Counted from the stretch's first letter, positions 12,422-23,475 are shown. The stretch is DNA of 64,000 nt from Aspidapion aeneum (GCA_963576565.1 OY755038.1:63281622-63345621); one strand, 5' to 3'. Notes: generated by a model from the letters alone, not told the origin. A program made the numbers and translations.

Positions 12422-13017
12422 GCCGTTCGACAGTCATAAAACCGTCCGAAAAATTCTATTTGTGTTCCAGGTCGACGTTGTACTGTTATCGGACAGTCAG
12501 TTTTCCGTTCCATCGGGCCATTTAAACCGGCTGCGGACTCCTCTGAAATACAAGGATTGAAGACAGGCACATTAAAAATGATTGATNNNNNNNNNNNNNN
12601 NNNNNNNNNNNNNNNNNNNNNNNNNNNNNNNNNNNNNNNNNNNNNNNNNNNNNNNNNNNNNNNNNNNNNNNNNNNNNNNNNNNNNNNNNNNNNNNNNNNN
12701 NNNNNNNNNNNNNNNNNNNNNNNNNNNNNNNNNNNNNNNNNNNNNNNNNNNNNNNNNNNNNNNNNNNNNNNNNNNNNNNNNNNNNNCGATCTATCCTTAC
12801 GTGAGACGACAAAACCTACCCTTTCTTTTAGTCATGTGACTTTGAGTATAACTCTCTTGCATATTATCACGACTAAAGTAAATCGATCACTACAACAACA
12901 GCATTCGTTTTTTGGACAGCTATTTCGTCGTTCCATCAAACCAAAACCATTTTGAAACAGTCCTTGTACTGCATTGCGTGTGTATTGGGATTTTTCGGAC
13001 AGTTTTATGAATGTCAA
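12422..13017. mobile_element. Foldback/MITE-like inverted repeat spanning an assembly gap
   Basis: The left-arm block 'cataaaaccgtccgaaaaat' (about 12436) matches, inverted, 'atttttcggacagttttatg' near 12990. The word 'cgttccatc' recurs three times across the region (about 12412, 12504 and 12928). A run of exactly 200 N (12587-12786) interrupts the interior, so true size and content are unknown. The open frames listed here run through Ns and are not genes. Confidence 0.5.
12587..12786. other. Assembly gap (200 N)
   Basis: Two hundred consecutive N. The round number suggests a placeholder rather than a measured length. It lies between the arms of an inverted repeat, a common cause of assembly failure. 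Confidence 0.99.
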
Positions 13018-13510
13018 ACTGCTACTCTAGGCAAAGACGTACGTGTTTAACAGTACCTAATCTGTTTTCCATTGTGCGAGAGGATAAAAAAATTTGTTTA
13101 AACAAATAACCTTTTTAGAAATAAAACTTTACGACCGACATCGGCAGTCGGAATGCATTACTTGGAAAAGTAATTACGCCCCACTTATCTTTTTACTGTG
13201 ACTGAGAAGAAGAGCAGAGGTAGATTTTTAGAATTATACGGCAATTATAAATTAAAAAGCCAGAAAATGGAAGAGAATTTTTGTGCTCTTAAGGCAAGCA
13301 GTGCAGTGGCGGTTTATTTTTTAATATACCATTTAAAGTTTTTTAATTACATAATATTTATTATTATTTTATGTTTTATTTATCAAAACGACAATATAAT
13401 CTAACTGTTATCTCACTACTTATAATCTATGCAGACAAATCAAAATAGGTCGAAACAGGATCAAACAGTCCTAACCTGTAAATAATATGTCCTGCAATTT
13501 TCAAACGTAA

Positions 13511-13692
13511 TCAGTGGTGTAGTGGTAGCAATGTTTGTTTCCCACACTGGCATGGCGGTCCGGGTACGATTCCTGGGTAGGTACATGGTTGTTTATGTTT
13601 GTTTAAAAATGCTTTAACCTTGCTCGAACTTTGCAAAACTGGGCGATTGATCCTGATTGGATGGAAAGTCCCAGTATAAATAAAAAAAATAG
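13511..13692 (+). mobile_element. tRNA-derived SINE, family 1, copy 1
   Basis: The head has an A-box-like 'tggtgtagtggtagca' and a good B box (GGTACGATTCC at 13563-13573), the internal RNA polymerase III promoter arrangement of tRNA-derived SINEs. The body runs through 'gtttatgtttgtt' and ends 'cccagtataaataaaaaaaa'. The same body and tail (tgtttgtgattgttt … ctcagtataaaaaag) are at 40107-40281, which defines a family. It abuts the broken Gypsy pol frame: the pol reading frame loses family similarity at about 13730. Confidence 0.75.
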
Positions 13693-13729
13693 TATAAATT
13701 GTCACGGCCTCTACTCTCATAGTTGCGAG

Positions 13730-15553
13730 AAAGAAAGTTGTGTCTTTTTTGGTTAAATCGTGAAGCGGTCTGGCTATAGCAGAAAAGTTTTTTATGAATT
13801 TTCGATAAAAATTTGCAAGGCCTAAAAATTGCATGACATTTTTTTGTGTATTAATTTTTGGAAAATTTTCAATACAAATTAATTTCTTTTTGTCGGGTTT
13901 TAGGTCTAGGCTCGATACAGTATAACCGAGCAGATCTAGTTCTTATTTTATGTATTCGCATTTTGAGGGTTTTAGTGTTAGCCCTGCATCCCGTAGTCTT
14001 TGAAAAACGGGGCGCAATTTTTCTAAATGGTCAGAGAGTGTTTCTGAAAATATACAGATGTCGTCACAATAGACCAGGAGCGTTTTCCATTTTAGATCAC
14101 GAAAAACCATATCTGCCAATCTTTGAAATGTTCCAGGAGCTCCCGATAATCCAAAGCATAGCTTGTTCCAGACGTATGTACCACCTTGTCCGGGGCAACA
14201 AAATGCTGTATACTGTGTAGAATCGTCGCTAAGCTTTATTTGCCTAAATCCACTGAACATATCGAGTGTTGTGAAGTATTTGGCCTTCCCTAAATAGGTC
14301 AAAAGGTCATCTGTGACTGACATCGGGTCCTTAGCTCTACGTGAAACATGATTTACGCGGCGAAAATCGCAACAGAACCGCGTCTCTCCACTCTTCTTTT
14401 TCACCAGTACCACCGGACTTGCCCATTCTGACTCCGCTTCGCTTATAACGCCTGCCTGAAGCATTTCATTTGCTTGTTTGTCTATAATTTCCTTTTCCTT
14501 ATGAGATACCCTATATGGCTTTTGACGTATGGGTTTCGCGTCACCCACGTCAATCACGTGTTCTACAAGGTCCGTCTGGCCCATATATTTTGGACTTTTT
14601 GCGAAAACATCGCTGTACTCCTCTAATAAATTGTATAAATGCGATTTAATTTTTTCATCTTTTATGTGGTTAATTTTGTGGTCCGCCATTGTCACTCTCT
14701 CTTCATCCTGTATCTCTTGTGTCTCTTCAATGTTAAAGACGGGTAAGGTGTCTATATCGTACCTAAACCCCTTTTTAAGGTAGCCTAAGGTCGATTCCTT
14801 AAAAATTTTTATTGGGTTATGTTTTTTGGTGGTTAATTGCATTGTACAAGTGTCGTCATCAAATTCAGGGGGAGAGCAAATAATTCCTTTAGGTCTTAAA
14901 AATGCGTCATTCTCTTCAAAAATAAAATTTTTTAAATCAACTGAACCAAATTTTTCTATTTTTAATTTAATTGTTGTATGCTCACTCGGTATAACAAAAT
15001 AATCATTTAAACAAGTTACTTTAAAAATATCCCTTAAATCCTGGCTTTTCTCCTGTACTAAAGGTAAAGAAGGTGAAATAAAATTTTCATAAGTGCCCAA
15101 TTGATAATTTTCGTCTTTATGAAACGAAAGTGTTGTTGTTATGTAACCGTTCGTTAGTCGTACAGTCTTATCGGTGAGATTAATTTGGGCGTTATTTTTT
15201 TCTAAAAAGTCCATTCGCAAAATTAAAGGTTTTGGTAATTTTTCTACGACTATGGCTTCAATGTATCCACACATTTCGCCGATTTTAATTTTAAATTCTG
15301 TTAGGCCGAGTGGCATTACTTTATTTAAACCGGCAGTTGATAAAGCAAATTGTTGTTTTAAAGGCTCTATGTCTCTACATAGAGATTTCTCTATGATGCA
15401 TTTTCCAGAGCCGGTATCCAGGACTATGTCTACCCCCTTAAAATTATTGACGACACCCTTAACTACCAGAATTTTATTGCTTGCCCCTGTTTGGAGGACG
15501 ACGCCGTTGGGGCACTCTAATTGAGTCGTCCTTGCACATTTGGGGATGGCGAC
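13730..15553 (-). pseudogene. pol: Gypsy pol (protease-reverse transcriptase), broken and 3'-truncated
   Basis: The frame is open from 15553. An aspartic protease active site LDTGSGKC lies near 15418, well upstream of the first ATG (15316), so the frame is probably entered from gag by ribosomal frameshift as in many Gypsy elements. Downstream come the RT landmarks: SPVVLVKKK, DFRRVNHVS, TTLDMFSGF (motif A Asp), FGLSGAPGTFQRL (motif B) and VYCDDI (motif C, YxDD with Cys at the variable position). An in-frame TAA at 13943-13945 stops translation. The same frame continues beyond it through LDLLGY and FLGLANFYRKFI, the conserved RT/RNase H connection. It then runs into non-pol DNA after KKDTTFF. 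RNase H and integrase are missing. Confidence 0.9.
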
Positions 15554-15998
15554 CTACTCGCTCTACTAAACGATACTCTTCTTTGTGGTCCCCTTTCGCT
15601 GCTACGCTCCCTGCTACATGCATAATGCCCACACCTATTGCAATCGTTGCATCTCGGCCTGCCGTCGTGACACCTCGTATTTGGAAGATCCCTGCTTCCT
15701 GAGTGATCCCTTCTGGGTGACTCTACGTGACTATTTTGCGGCCTTCTTTGTTCATTCCTGTTGTTTTGTCCAAAATTCCTCCTATTATACCCATGATTTG
15801 AGTTTTGATTATAATTTCCCGTATTTCGATTATGATATTGACCTATCGGCCTGTTTAGATTACCTCTATAATTGTTTGATCTACCTCTAAATTCACGAAA
15901 CCTCGACCTACCTCTACCATTTTGATGATAGTTCGACGCGTTTTGCCTAAAATAGTTTGTTTCATTTTGTCGCGTGTAATTTGGGCCATTTTGCCTTA
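15517..15998 (-). pseudogene. gag: Gypsy gag C-terminal part (RG/QN-rich, zinc knuckle), frameshifted from the N-terminal part
   Basis: This minus-strand frame continues gag after a frameshift at about 16000: the N-terminal frame ends RRNGPNF-stop, and here the text resumes with the near-repeat RQNGPNY. The segment is rich in Arg, Asn, Gln and Gly (GRGRSRFREFRGRSNNYRG), typical of nucleic-acid-binding nucleocapsid tails. It contains a CxxCxxxxH zinc knuckle, CNDCNRCGHYACSR near 15610-15651, in which the last expected Cys is Arg. It ends RLN-stop at 15517-15519 and overlaps the start of the pol frame, the usual gag-pol arrangement. Confidence 0.75.
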
Positions 15999-17084
15999 AA
16001 AATTAGGACCGTTTCGCCTAGGATAGCTTCCCTCATTTTGTTCGATTGTCAAAACTTCTGTTTGTCTTGTCATTTTGTCTATTAAAACGTTTTGTCTAAT
16101 AGCACTTAATTTCAAAACTGTTTCTCTTAGTTTTTTGTGATCCAGGTCGGATGAGGTTATTAATTCGTATGACTCTGTGTAGGAGCTATGTAGCCCACTT
16201 TCAAAATGTTCTCTAAATTGGTCAAATGGCATTTTTTCGACAATTTCATACGCCATATTGAATAAATCATAATAATATTGTTTAATATCCTCAGCACTTC
16301 CCTGTTTTCTATGTTTAAATTTAATTTTGAGATTTTTTAGAGGTTGGTCACCCCCAAATTCTTTTAAAAAATCTTGTTTTAAGTGAGCCCAAGTTTTATT
16401 TGCATTCTCGGTTTTGCTACTATATTCTAACAACCATCTGAAGGCGGCGCCTTCCAAATAATTTTTAAAATATGCTATCTTATGCGTTTCGGTCCAACCG
16501 TTTACTTGAGATACTTTTTCGTATTTTGTAATGAAATTCACCGAGGAGTCTAACCCTGGGTTAAAGTAAGGTGGGTCTATAAATTTGGGTGATGCCGGAT
16601 TACTGGTCGTACTCCTCAGAGCGTCACTTAGCGCTGTATTTGTCATTTTAAAAATTTTTGTTATGGCTGAGTCCTGTTTTTTATTGAAGCTAGATTTTGT
16701 ATTCAACCCTTGGTTAATTATGGTTTGACTTTTTTCGTCTTGCAACATTTCTTCGGTCGAAGGAATTTCCGTTTTATTGGAAATGACCGTTAAATTATTT
16801 GAATCTTCAAAAGATAAATTTTGCCCACGGGATAATTTAAAATCTTGTTTTGAAATTTGTAAAACTTTTTTAGGAGTTGAGTGATTTTCGGCACTCGGAT
16901 CGACGAAGGATAAGTCGAAATTTACTGTGTTTTTGACAGGACTTCTTGAGAGTTTAGTGCTTTTAAAAAAGGGACTGCTCGTAGATTGCGAACTAGAGGC
17001 GAAGACGTTATTTTTTTCGTCTTTACTAAGACTTTTTGTGACGCTTCTAGTCTGGCTGGGGTACCCATTAATTATAGAAACCAT
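15996..17084 (-). CDS. gag: Gypsy Gag, N-terminal and capsid-like part (frameshifted copy)
   Basis: Structural protein of an LTR retrotransposon, expected to form cytoplasmic particles that package element RNA. The 362-residue frame starts at ATG 17084. It has a polar Ser/Lys-rich N-terminus, then from about residue 175 the retrotransposon-gag core (QVNGWTETHKIAYFKNYLEG, AAFRWLLEY, WAHLKQDFLKEFG), and a helical segment through EKMPFDQFREHF and a 'LITSSDLDHKKLRETVLK' stretch. It stops early because of a single frame change near 16000. The nucleocapsid part is in another frame (15517-15998). Without that change Gag would be roughly 520 residues. No ATG upstream in frame gives a better start. 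Confidence 0.85.
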   Translation of the reverse strand: MVSIINGYPSQTRSVTKSLSKDEKNNVFASSSQSTSSPFFKSTKLSRSPVKNTVNFDLSFVDPSAENHSTPKKVLQISKQDFKLSRGQNLSFEDSNNLTVISNKTEIPSTEEMLQDEKSQTIINQGLNTKSSFNKKQDSAITKIFKMTNTALSDALRSTTSNPASPKFIDPPYFNPGLDSSVNFITKYEKVSQVNGWTETHKIAYFKNYLEGAAFRWLLEYSSKTENANKTWAHLKQDFLKEFGGDQPLKNLKIKFKHRKQGSAEDIKQYYYDLFNMAYEIVEKMPFDQFREHFESGLHSSYTESYELITSSDLDHKKLRETVLKLSAIRQNVLIDKMTRQTEVLTIEQNEGSYPRRNGPNF

Positions 17085-17520
17085 CTTTTTAAGAGAAAAA
17101 AAAACGTATACAAATACCGAATTGAAAATGTCGAGACACTAATAATAGGTAATATGTCACCTCAATTAAACTGCGTTTTTTGATTTAAAAAAAATATATT
17201 ATTTTTTCTGTCCATCTAGTTTGAAAATTTTATGAAAATGATATTTATATAGGATAAATAATTCTAATGACAGAAAAATAATTGAAAAAAATTATAAAAA
17301 ATAAATAAATGTAATATTCAATATTTAGTTAATGCATGCCGGAATCGATTGTTTCGGCTGGAGCGTCATAATAATTTTGATACTCCTTAAAATAATAAAA
17401 AAAAAATAAAAATAAAATAACAAATAGTGAAAAGAGTGAAATTAAGAAAAATAAAAAAAATTCAAAATAATTTGAAAAATACATTTTTTCCACTATATGC
17501 CTATATGTCTTTTAAAAAAG

Positions 17521-17538
17521 ACAGCGGCGCCTCCACCA
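17521..17538 (-). promoter_or_regulatory. Candidate Gypsy primer-binding site
   Basis: On the minus strand TGGTGGAGGCGCCGCTGT begins two bases after the LTR end, the expected place for a site complementary to a tRNA 3' end (TGG pairs with CCA). I could not match it confidently to a specific insect tRNA. Confidence 0.55.
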
Positions 17539-17540
17539 TA

Positions 17541-18012
17541 TGTCACGAGGGGGTTTTATCCTGATGAACAAAGTTTAAGTTAGGTGTAATGGTTTTATTA
17601 TAATACTTATATTTACTACTTACATTGTACTTAAATACATCTTGTCTACAAATCTTCTTGATACGCTTAACTTCTTATACTTGACTATCGTACTACTTGT
17701 TCACTATTAACTAAGCCTGGGCGTTAGGTTCTCAGCGTACAACTAACTGCTAAACTCTTTTGGAGATGCTTTTATTACAAACCGTTTACCATTGATAGGA
17801 TATCGAGATGTGTTTTGTTTCCTGTATAAACATCATCGAAATCCCATTAACCGCGTTGTTTATAATAATTTTGTATACAATTTATTACTTTTAATACAAT
17901 TTGAACTATATACAGAAGTTCATTTCCTTAGAATGTTTAGAGTTAATGTGCATTTGCTTATAAACGTAACTTGTGTCATTTACTTAATAGGACATTATTT
18001 TCTATCCTGACA
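17541..18012 (-). repeat. Gypsy 5' long terminal repeat (solo partner missing)
   Basis: On the plus strand the block begins TGTCACGAGGGGG and the best right boundary is CTATCCTGACA, giving a 472-bp LTR with TGTCA/TGACA inverted tips. It would hold the element promoter and polyadenylation signals. An AATAAAA-type signal is present on the minus strand near 17600. The right boundary is inferred from the tips only, because no second LTR exists here for comparison. Confidence 0.6.
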
Positions 18013-20393
18013 ATATGCTGGAAAACAGTCGCGTGGAGTTCAAAAACAGTGAACTGAACCATTATTATGCGGTTGCAGCAGAAAATGTTCTACCATTTAC
18101 TAGTAGAATAATCCTTGAGCGTTTTACAAAAAAAAAAATGGGTGACAGGAGTCTTTTTGCACGACACTTGGCGATTCAGAACTTGTTATTTGAAAAAGCT
18201 GTTCTGTTCTCTCGGGATAATTTATCACATTCTACACCGCCCAGAATCGGCTGTCGGGTCGCGGTTCTTTTTTAGACTCATGGGACTTTGCAAAGCGTTT
18301 TGTAGTACCTGTATCATGTGTTCTAGTTTATAGAGTAGTCTTAGGCGTTTGTGCATTTTTTAAGCAAATTGTTTGGCTCTCTAACTGAAAAAATATTGGG
18401 CGGAAAAAAAAACTTAAATTCCATTTTATCAACGGTGCATTCATACTATTTGTTTTCTTCTCATGTAAACTGTTCCTCTCGCTATCTCTCATGCAACTCG
18501 GCATTATGGAAGTTTTGTGGAAAATTTAAATCGGAAATTATTAATGTTGTTTTTTTTTCACGTTTCATAATATTTGTAGTTTTCAAAATTGTATTTCCTT
18601 AAAAAAGATTATTTGCACGAGAGTAAGAGAGGGGGAAACACTTTACACAAAAAGAAAAGACAGAAATAGTGACACATGCGTAGTACCGCCTACTGCAAAA
18701 ATGACTGCAAAAGTTTGGTCTGAAGTCTTTGGAACTATATTAGGATATAAAAAACAAAAAGACAGGAAATAAAAGAAATGGCGTTCATTGAGCTGTCCGT
18801 ATTGCGCCGAAACGCCTGCAAACATACGTCAAAAAGTAATGCGCTAGCTAGAATTCTCCGTTGTTTTTAAGGCAAGCTGTTCTTTTCCGGTAGACCATAA
18901 TATCTCGGCTATTAGGTCTATTGATGAAACTAAGCATAATGGTAACTAACACTGATCAAAAAATCTGTTTCTACGAAAAATAAAACGGAGTTAGCGGCGA
19001 CGCCAGAGGAGCTAGAAGAGGCTTAGACCATCTCTAAAATTTAGTCCCCCCCCTGAAATTTAGTAGCCTTTTCCGTAAAAATGACCCTCCAACAATCCAA
19101 AGTCTTTATGATTGCCCACACCCGGAAACAAAAGTGTTCAAGGTAATGGTATACCACAATAATATGACATATGACTTATAATCATGTCCTAAATGTGGCT
19201 GTCATAGCTCATAGACTATTGTTATAAAGGTGTTCCAGAATTGTTACTTTTATTTAATATGGCAGAACAGTTTTATGTTTATATAAGTGATTTATCCACA
19301 TCTACGGAATTTATGAATGGGCAAAAAATAAAATTCTCTTTTTCATTATTTTAAAAAAGTTTTTAGTGGCGACATTTTTACAAAAAGGAAACTAATTTTT
19401 CTAAAATGTTTTACCTGCGGCGCGACTTTCTTTGTTATATTTACAATACTTTTTCCTTTTCGTAATTTTTTTGAAAAGCACTTAACTTTTGCATCCGCCA
19501 TTTTGATTCTTTTAGGCATGAGTCATAAATTGAATGGAGACCTTAAGGAATGCAATCTTTCAAGTTTCAGATGAATCGGTTAGTAAATAAAGAATTCCTC
19601 CATTTTTTTTTAATTTTCTTAAGTTTAAGGTAAAAGTGTATAAAGTGATCTCAAGCACTGCAAACTTTCAAGTTTGGGTCAAATATGTTTAAAAATAAAT
19701 AAATCCGCCATTTTGGATCTACTATTGTTGTAAGAAAAAATATGAATTGTATTATTATCAGAACACTAAACCAACGAAATTTCAACACTCGTCTTAATTA
19801 ATTTAACTCTACATAACAGAACCAAGTTTTAAAAAAATTACATACAAGATTTTTTAATGGTGTTTTAGTATAAATAATATATTTATTTTGTTTTTTATCT
19901 GCACATTTTTAGTCCAGGTACTCAGTAGGCGGCGCCTAGTTGACCACGCCAAGTTGGCGGCGCCCATTTGTCCCATTCCGTATGAAATTAGCATTCAATT
20001 TTGCTCTAAAATAAAAGATACAACATTTTTTTGATATACGGTAACTAAAAATGAAGTGGTAACAAATGGATATCTTTAAATTTGACTATTATGATGGTGT
20101 ATTGTTTATAATCCTTTTTTAATTGGAAATATGGTATTTGTTGCGCCACTGATGTTGGCTTGGCTTAGCTATAGCTCCGCCAGCTGAGAACTGAGTCTCG
20201 TTAAGTAGAAATAAGACATTTTTCATGCACTGTGGCTTAAATAAAAATTTTTGGAATAAAACCTAGCTTTCCAGAAAGTACAGGGTTTTTGGGTTATGCT
20301 CGAAAACTTTTTTATTGCAATCACAGCATAGACGCCACTTTTAGTCGCCAATGGTGGCAGCCACACGTTGCCGGCAGGATAGCTATTGCCGGT
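18013..20393. other. No recognised gene; intergenic
   Basis: Several short frames at 18015-18602 have no recognisable domain. The words 'ccgccatttt' at 19497 and 19708 and 'ggcggcgcc' at 19930 and 19961 repeat locally without forming a clear array. Nothing else is supported. Confidence 0.35.
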
Positions 20394-20697
20394 CTTGAAC
20401 GATGTGATAGTTTTGATCACATGCTTTGACCAATAGCAAGCTTTAAATTAGCTCCGAGCCGTTACGTGCTATGCGAAAAGACCGTCATTGCACAAGCTTG
20501 TCTTACGATCCGACCGAGAAACGTTCAGTCGATGCGGCGCAGGAGAACAGATTTCGCTTTAAACGCGCAAAATTCACTAACTCTGAAGAGCGGGCGACTA
20601 TGCCATTGGTCGAGAAAAGTAATTTCGCACAACATGCGACCGCTCAGAGTTTGCTATTGGTGAAAGCGTATGGTGTGGATGGTCACATCGTTTAAGA
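20394..20697. mobile_element. Foldback MITE with CCAAT-bearing arms
   Basis: The left edge TCTTGAACGATGTGA is mirrored by TCACATCGTTTAAGA at the right edge. Inside, 'ccaatagcaa' (20430) pairs with 'ttgctattgg' (20651), and 'gctatgcgaaa' pairs with 'ttcgcacaac' less perfectly. The centre is near 20545. The interior is more CpG-rich than its surroundings. Overlapping plus-strand frames at 20466-20695 are products of this sequence and not convincing genes. Arms are diverged, so it is an old copy. Confidence 0.55.
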
Positions 20698-20745
20698 CTC
20701 AGAATAGCTACCCAGGTATGTTTCTAGTAGTAGTTAACATAACAA

Positions 20746-20777
20746 AAAAACTTTCTGATCTGGTCAGGAAAGTTTTT
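20746..20777. repeat. Near-perfect hairpin
   Basis: AAAAACTTTCTGA and TCAGGAAAGTTTTT pair with one mismatch around a TCTGG loop. It is followed by a T-run. No gene ends here, so a termination role is not supported. Confidence 0.5.
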
Positions 20778-22130
20778 CTTTGCATGCTAACCTAACCTGG
20801 TCATTTTGGGGTACTAACCTAAGTAAGCTTAGATTGATTTTTTTAAAATTTTTGGCCTTTTAATATTTTTTGAGATTTTATTCTCGAGATTTTGTCGTTC
20901 CAGCTTTTGATATTTGAGATTTTTGCATTCAACTTTTGGTTTTTAAAGATTTTGTTCAACCTTTCGTTTTTCGAGATTGTGTTTTTCGATGTTTTGATCG
21001 CCACCCATTTACGAACAATAAAAGCAAGTCCATATCCAGGTTCGGAAGAGATTTAGAGACGTCGAAACTCTTCGCATTAATTATGAAATTACATTTAAAT
21101 AAGAAAACAACTATACATTGATGGCTTTCAACAAATTATGAATAATGAAATCTATTCTCCCAAAAAAATGATGAAATCCCTTAGAAAAAAAGATCCTAGC
21201 CACGACCCTGAATGAAAGGGGTTCCAGCCGATAAGTATACAAGGTGTCCCAGGACTAATGATACATAACTGTAGATTAGTTAAGATGAAAGTTCTTAGGA
21301 GTTTTCTGGGCAATGCTTTTTATTTCAAAATCATTTGTGGGGCTTGTTTTAAGTTTATTTTCTTTAGGATTTGCATTGCGATCTACAGTGCTCCGTTCTA
21401 AGGCAAGTTTATCCCATGAAAAATTAGACTCGCGTTGACCGACGTTATCTTTTTCCATCGCTGCTTATTTAAGAAGCCGAAAGGGAAAAATAAATTAATT
21501 CCTTGTCCTGATAAGAGATAATTATTCATTCCTCCCAGCCAGTATATCATTTTGTTTGTTTTGGTGAAGAATACGTAGGTACGTTTTTGTCTTTAATTTG
21601 TTTTACTCTAAACTTTTAGATCTGTTGTAAAAGTATGTAGATATTATCAATGGCACATCAAGAAATATGTCTTGGGGGAGGGAACGAGACCACATACCTT
21701 ATTTTATGTTATTTTTTGTTTTATTGATGAAAATATTTTAAAAAAATTGCTTGGACTTGGGGGGAGTTCAGCCACCGAACCCCCCTGGGGGAGTCCATGA
21801 TTTTATGACCAAACTTTGATGAAGAGAATATTTTGATTTCTTTGCATGCAGACAATCAGCCGCGACGCCAAACTTTTCTATTAGAGGGGGGCCACGAAGG
21901 GTCAAAAATATTTATGCAGGGGCACATTACTGCTATGCAGGTGCACAACTATCTTAAAGATCAGTTTTTAAAATAATAACCACTATTGGGTAAAAAAAGT
22001 GCACTAAATACAAGAGTTTTTTATGTTTTGCATATACAGCTGGCATAAAACATTAGGTAAGTTATATACTTTATTGTTTTTCGTATCTGTCAAAGCGCAA
22101 TATTTTTTGGCCCGCCCGATAATTAGATAA
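20778..22130. other. No recognised gene; intergenic
   Basis: Contains repeated 'cgagattttg' words at 20884-20980, an unpaired 'acaaggtgtccc' at 21240 and G-runs at 21675-21795. No supported element boundaries. Confidence 0.35.
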
Positions 22131-22138
22131 CAACACAT

Positions 22139-22616
22139 CAGTGGCGGCTTTTGAGGTATTTTTCTGCAAAAACACGGTTTTTTATTTTTAAAACATTTTT
22201 ATTGGTTTTTATTTTATGCATTTCTTTTTCTTTTATATATTATGTGCAGTGGATCACACTCCTATATGAGCGACAGTGGTAGGGCCATATAGCGTTGTTT
22301 AAAAAGGAAAAATCAAAGAAATTTTGTGCTAGGGCACAAGCCATAAGTTAGTCGTATTACTTGCATTGTTTTTGTGCGTGGCGCATGTATGTTTTAATTT
22401 ACGCCCGTTACATTTCCATTATCATTTTATAGCGGAATTCGGGTGGACATGGGTAAGTTTCTTTAAAAAAAATAGAAATAGAAACCCGAAACATATTGGT
22501 AGTAGGTATGATTTTTAATGAATTGTGGGTAAACATTTGGGCGCGACACCCCTAATGTTTTTTTACTGACTCAAATTCCTGGCACTACCATGTTGTATTA
22601 ACACGAGCCGCCGCTG
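22139..22616. mobile_element. hAT-type MITE with perfect 8-bp target duplication
   Basis: The left tip CAGTGGCGGC and right tip GCCGCCGCTG are imperfect inverted repeats. CAACACAT occurs immediately outside both (22131-22138 and 22617-22624), an 8-bp duplication as made by hAT transposases. It is 478 bp long with no transposase. The interior blocks ('gagcgacag', 'ggtagggcc', 'aaatcaaagaaattttgtgc', 'tttgggcgcgacacccc') recur in the related insertion at 58142-60066. Confidence 0.9.
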
Positions 22617-22982
22617 CAACACATAGTATTTAAATTAAATTTTATTTTACAAATAGCAAAGCAACAATCAAATCAAAAATATTTTCTGCGGTTGTATAAA
22701 AGTGAAGCAAATGTTTCGATATTTGTTAGAGTAAGGATCCGGAAAAGAGGAAATGAGGATTGACCCAGTACAGGCAACAAAAGGAAAACCGGCGATGGAT
22801 TCCTTTAGATTAACAGAATGACGAAAAAGTCCCGTGTCAGTTTCTTACTAGTTTAGAAAAAATGCTGGAAATGCCCTGTCCCTTTGTCTAAATAATAATG
22901 TCATACCTATCTGTAGAAAGTAACTTTCCATTTTAATCATATTAGGTACCCCTTACATTCATGCTAATAAATATAATTATAT

Positions 22983-23475
22983 CTGGGGGCACGGACGTGC
23001 CTCGCCAAGTTCGCGCAACTGCTGTATCATCTTTTCTTGAAATATTTCAGCGTATATTTGATAAATTTAATTGTTGAACAGCTGTAGTAGATCTTCATAG
23101 AGTTAGCAAACCCTCCAAGTTTCATGGACTTCCATGAAGTAGTAAAGTAGTTACAAAATTTCAAAAAACGTCAAAATTGCCACTCACTCACTTACTCATG
23201 TAGAGATTATCAAAATTCCACTGTACTTCCAGACATGCTACAAAGGTGAAATTTGCCAGACTCATAGAAATTATGACTAAACCCTTGGAAAAAATTAAAA
23301 AATCCCAAAATTCTAATTTTATCCCCAAGTAAATGTAAAGTTACATAAAAGTAATATTGCCTACTTCCTGAAACGCTAGAGAGCTGGGCTTTGGCGGACA
23401 GGTAGGAACTATGATAAAACTATAGAAAACATTTTTAAACTTTTTTTTACATGAAATGTTTTTGTTATGAAAAAA
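22983..23475 (+). mobile_element. Composite repeat family C, copy 1 (end plus partial array)
   Basis: It starts CTGGGGGCACGGACGTGCC, whose GGCACG/CGTGCC arms form a terminal hairpin. It then runs through 'cgccaagttcgcgcaactg' and a segment shared with 28772-28500 (inverted) and 30109-30400 (direct). It then holds about two units resembling the 141-bp array and ends with 'acatgaaatgtttttgttat', the outer tip of the foldback found in the other copies. The foldback itself is deleted here. Non-coding. Confidence 0.7.

Larger units (their letters stand above)
13693..18012 (-). mobile_element. Truncated Gypsy/Ty3 LTR retrotransposon
   Basis: Read on the minus strand the order is 5' LTR (18012-17541), primer-binding site, leader of about 430 bp, gag, and pol with protease and reverse transcriptase. 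Pol similarity ends after the start of the RNase H region, about 13730, where a short unplaced stretch and a SINE follow. RNase H remainder, integrase, polypurine tract and 3' LTR are absent. The gag frameshift (about 16000) and pol nonsense codon (13943-13945) mean it is inactive. No envelope frame is present. Flanking target duplications cannot be tested because one end is lost. Confidence 0.9.

Noticed and set aside
12522..12955. Open frames across 12522-12955
   Set aside because: They run through the 200-N gap, so most of their length is undefined.
13858..15890. Plus-strand frames across the Gypsy element
   Set aside because: Antisense shadows of pol and gag; the minus-strand frames carry the conserved motifs.
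20746..20790. Transcription terminator
   Set aside because: A hairpin followed by T-run, but in a eukaryotic intergenic context with no gene ending there.
21240..21270. MITE end (acaaggtgtccc)
   Set aside because: No inverted partner found downstream or upstream within the expected distance.
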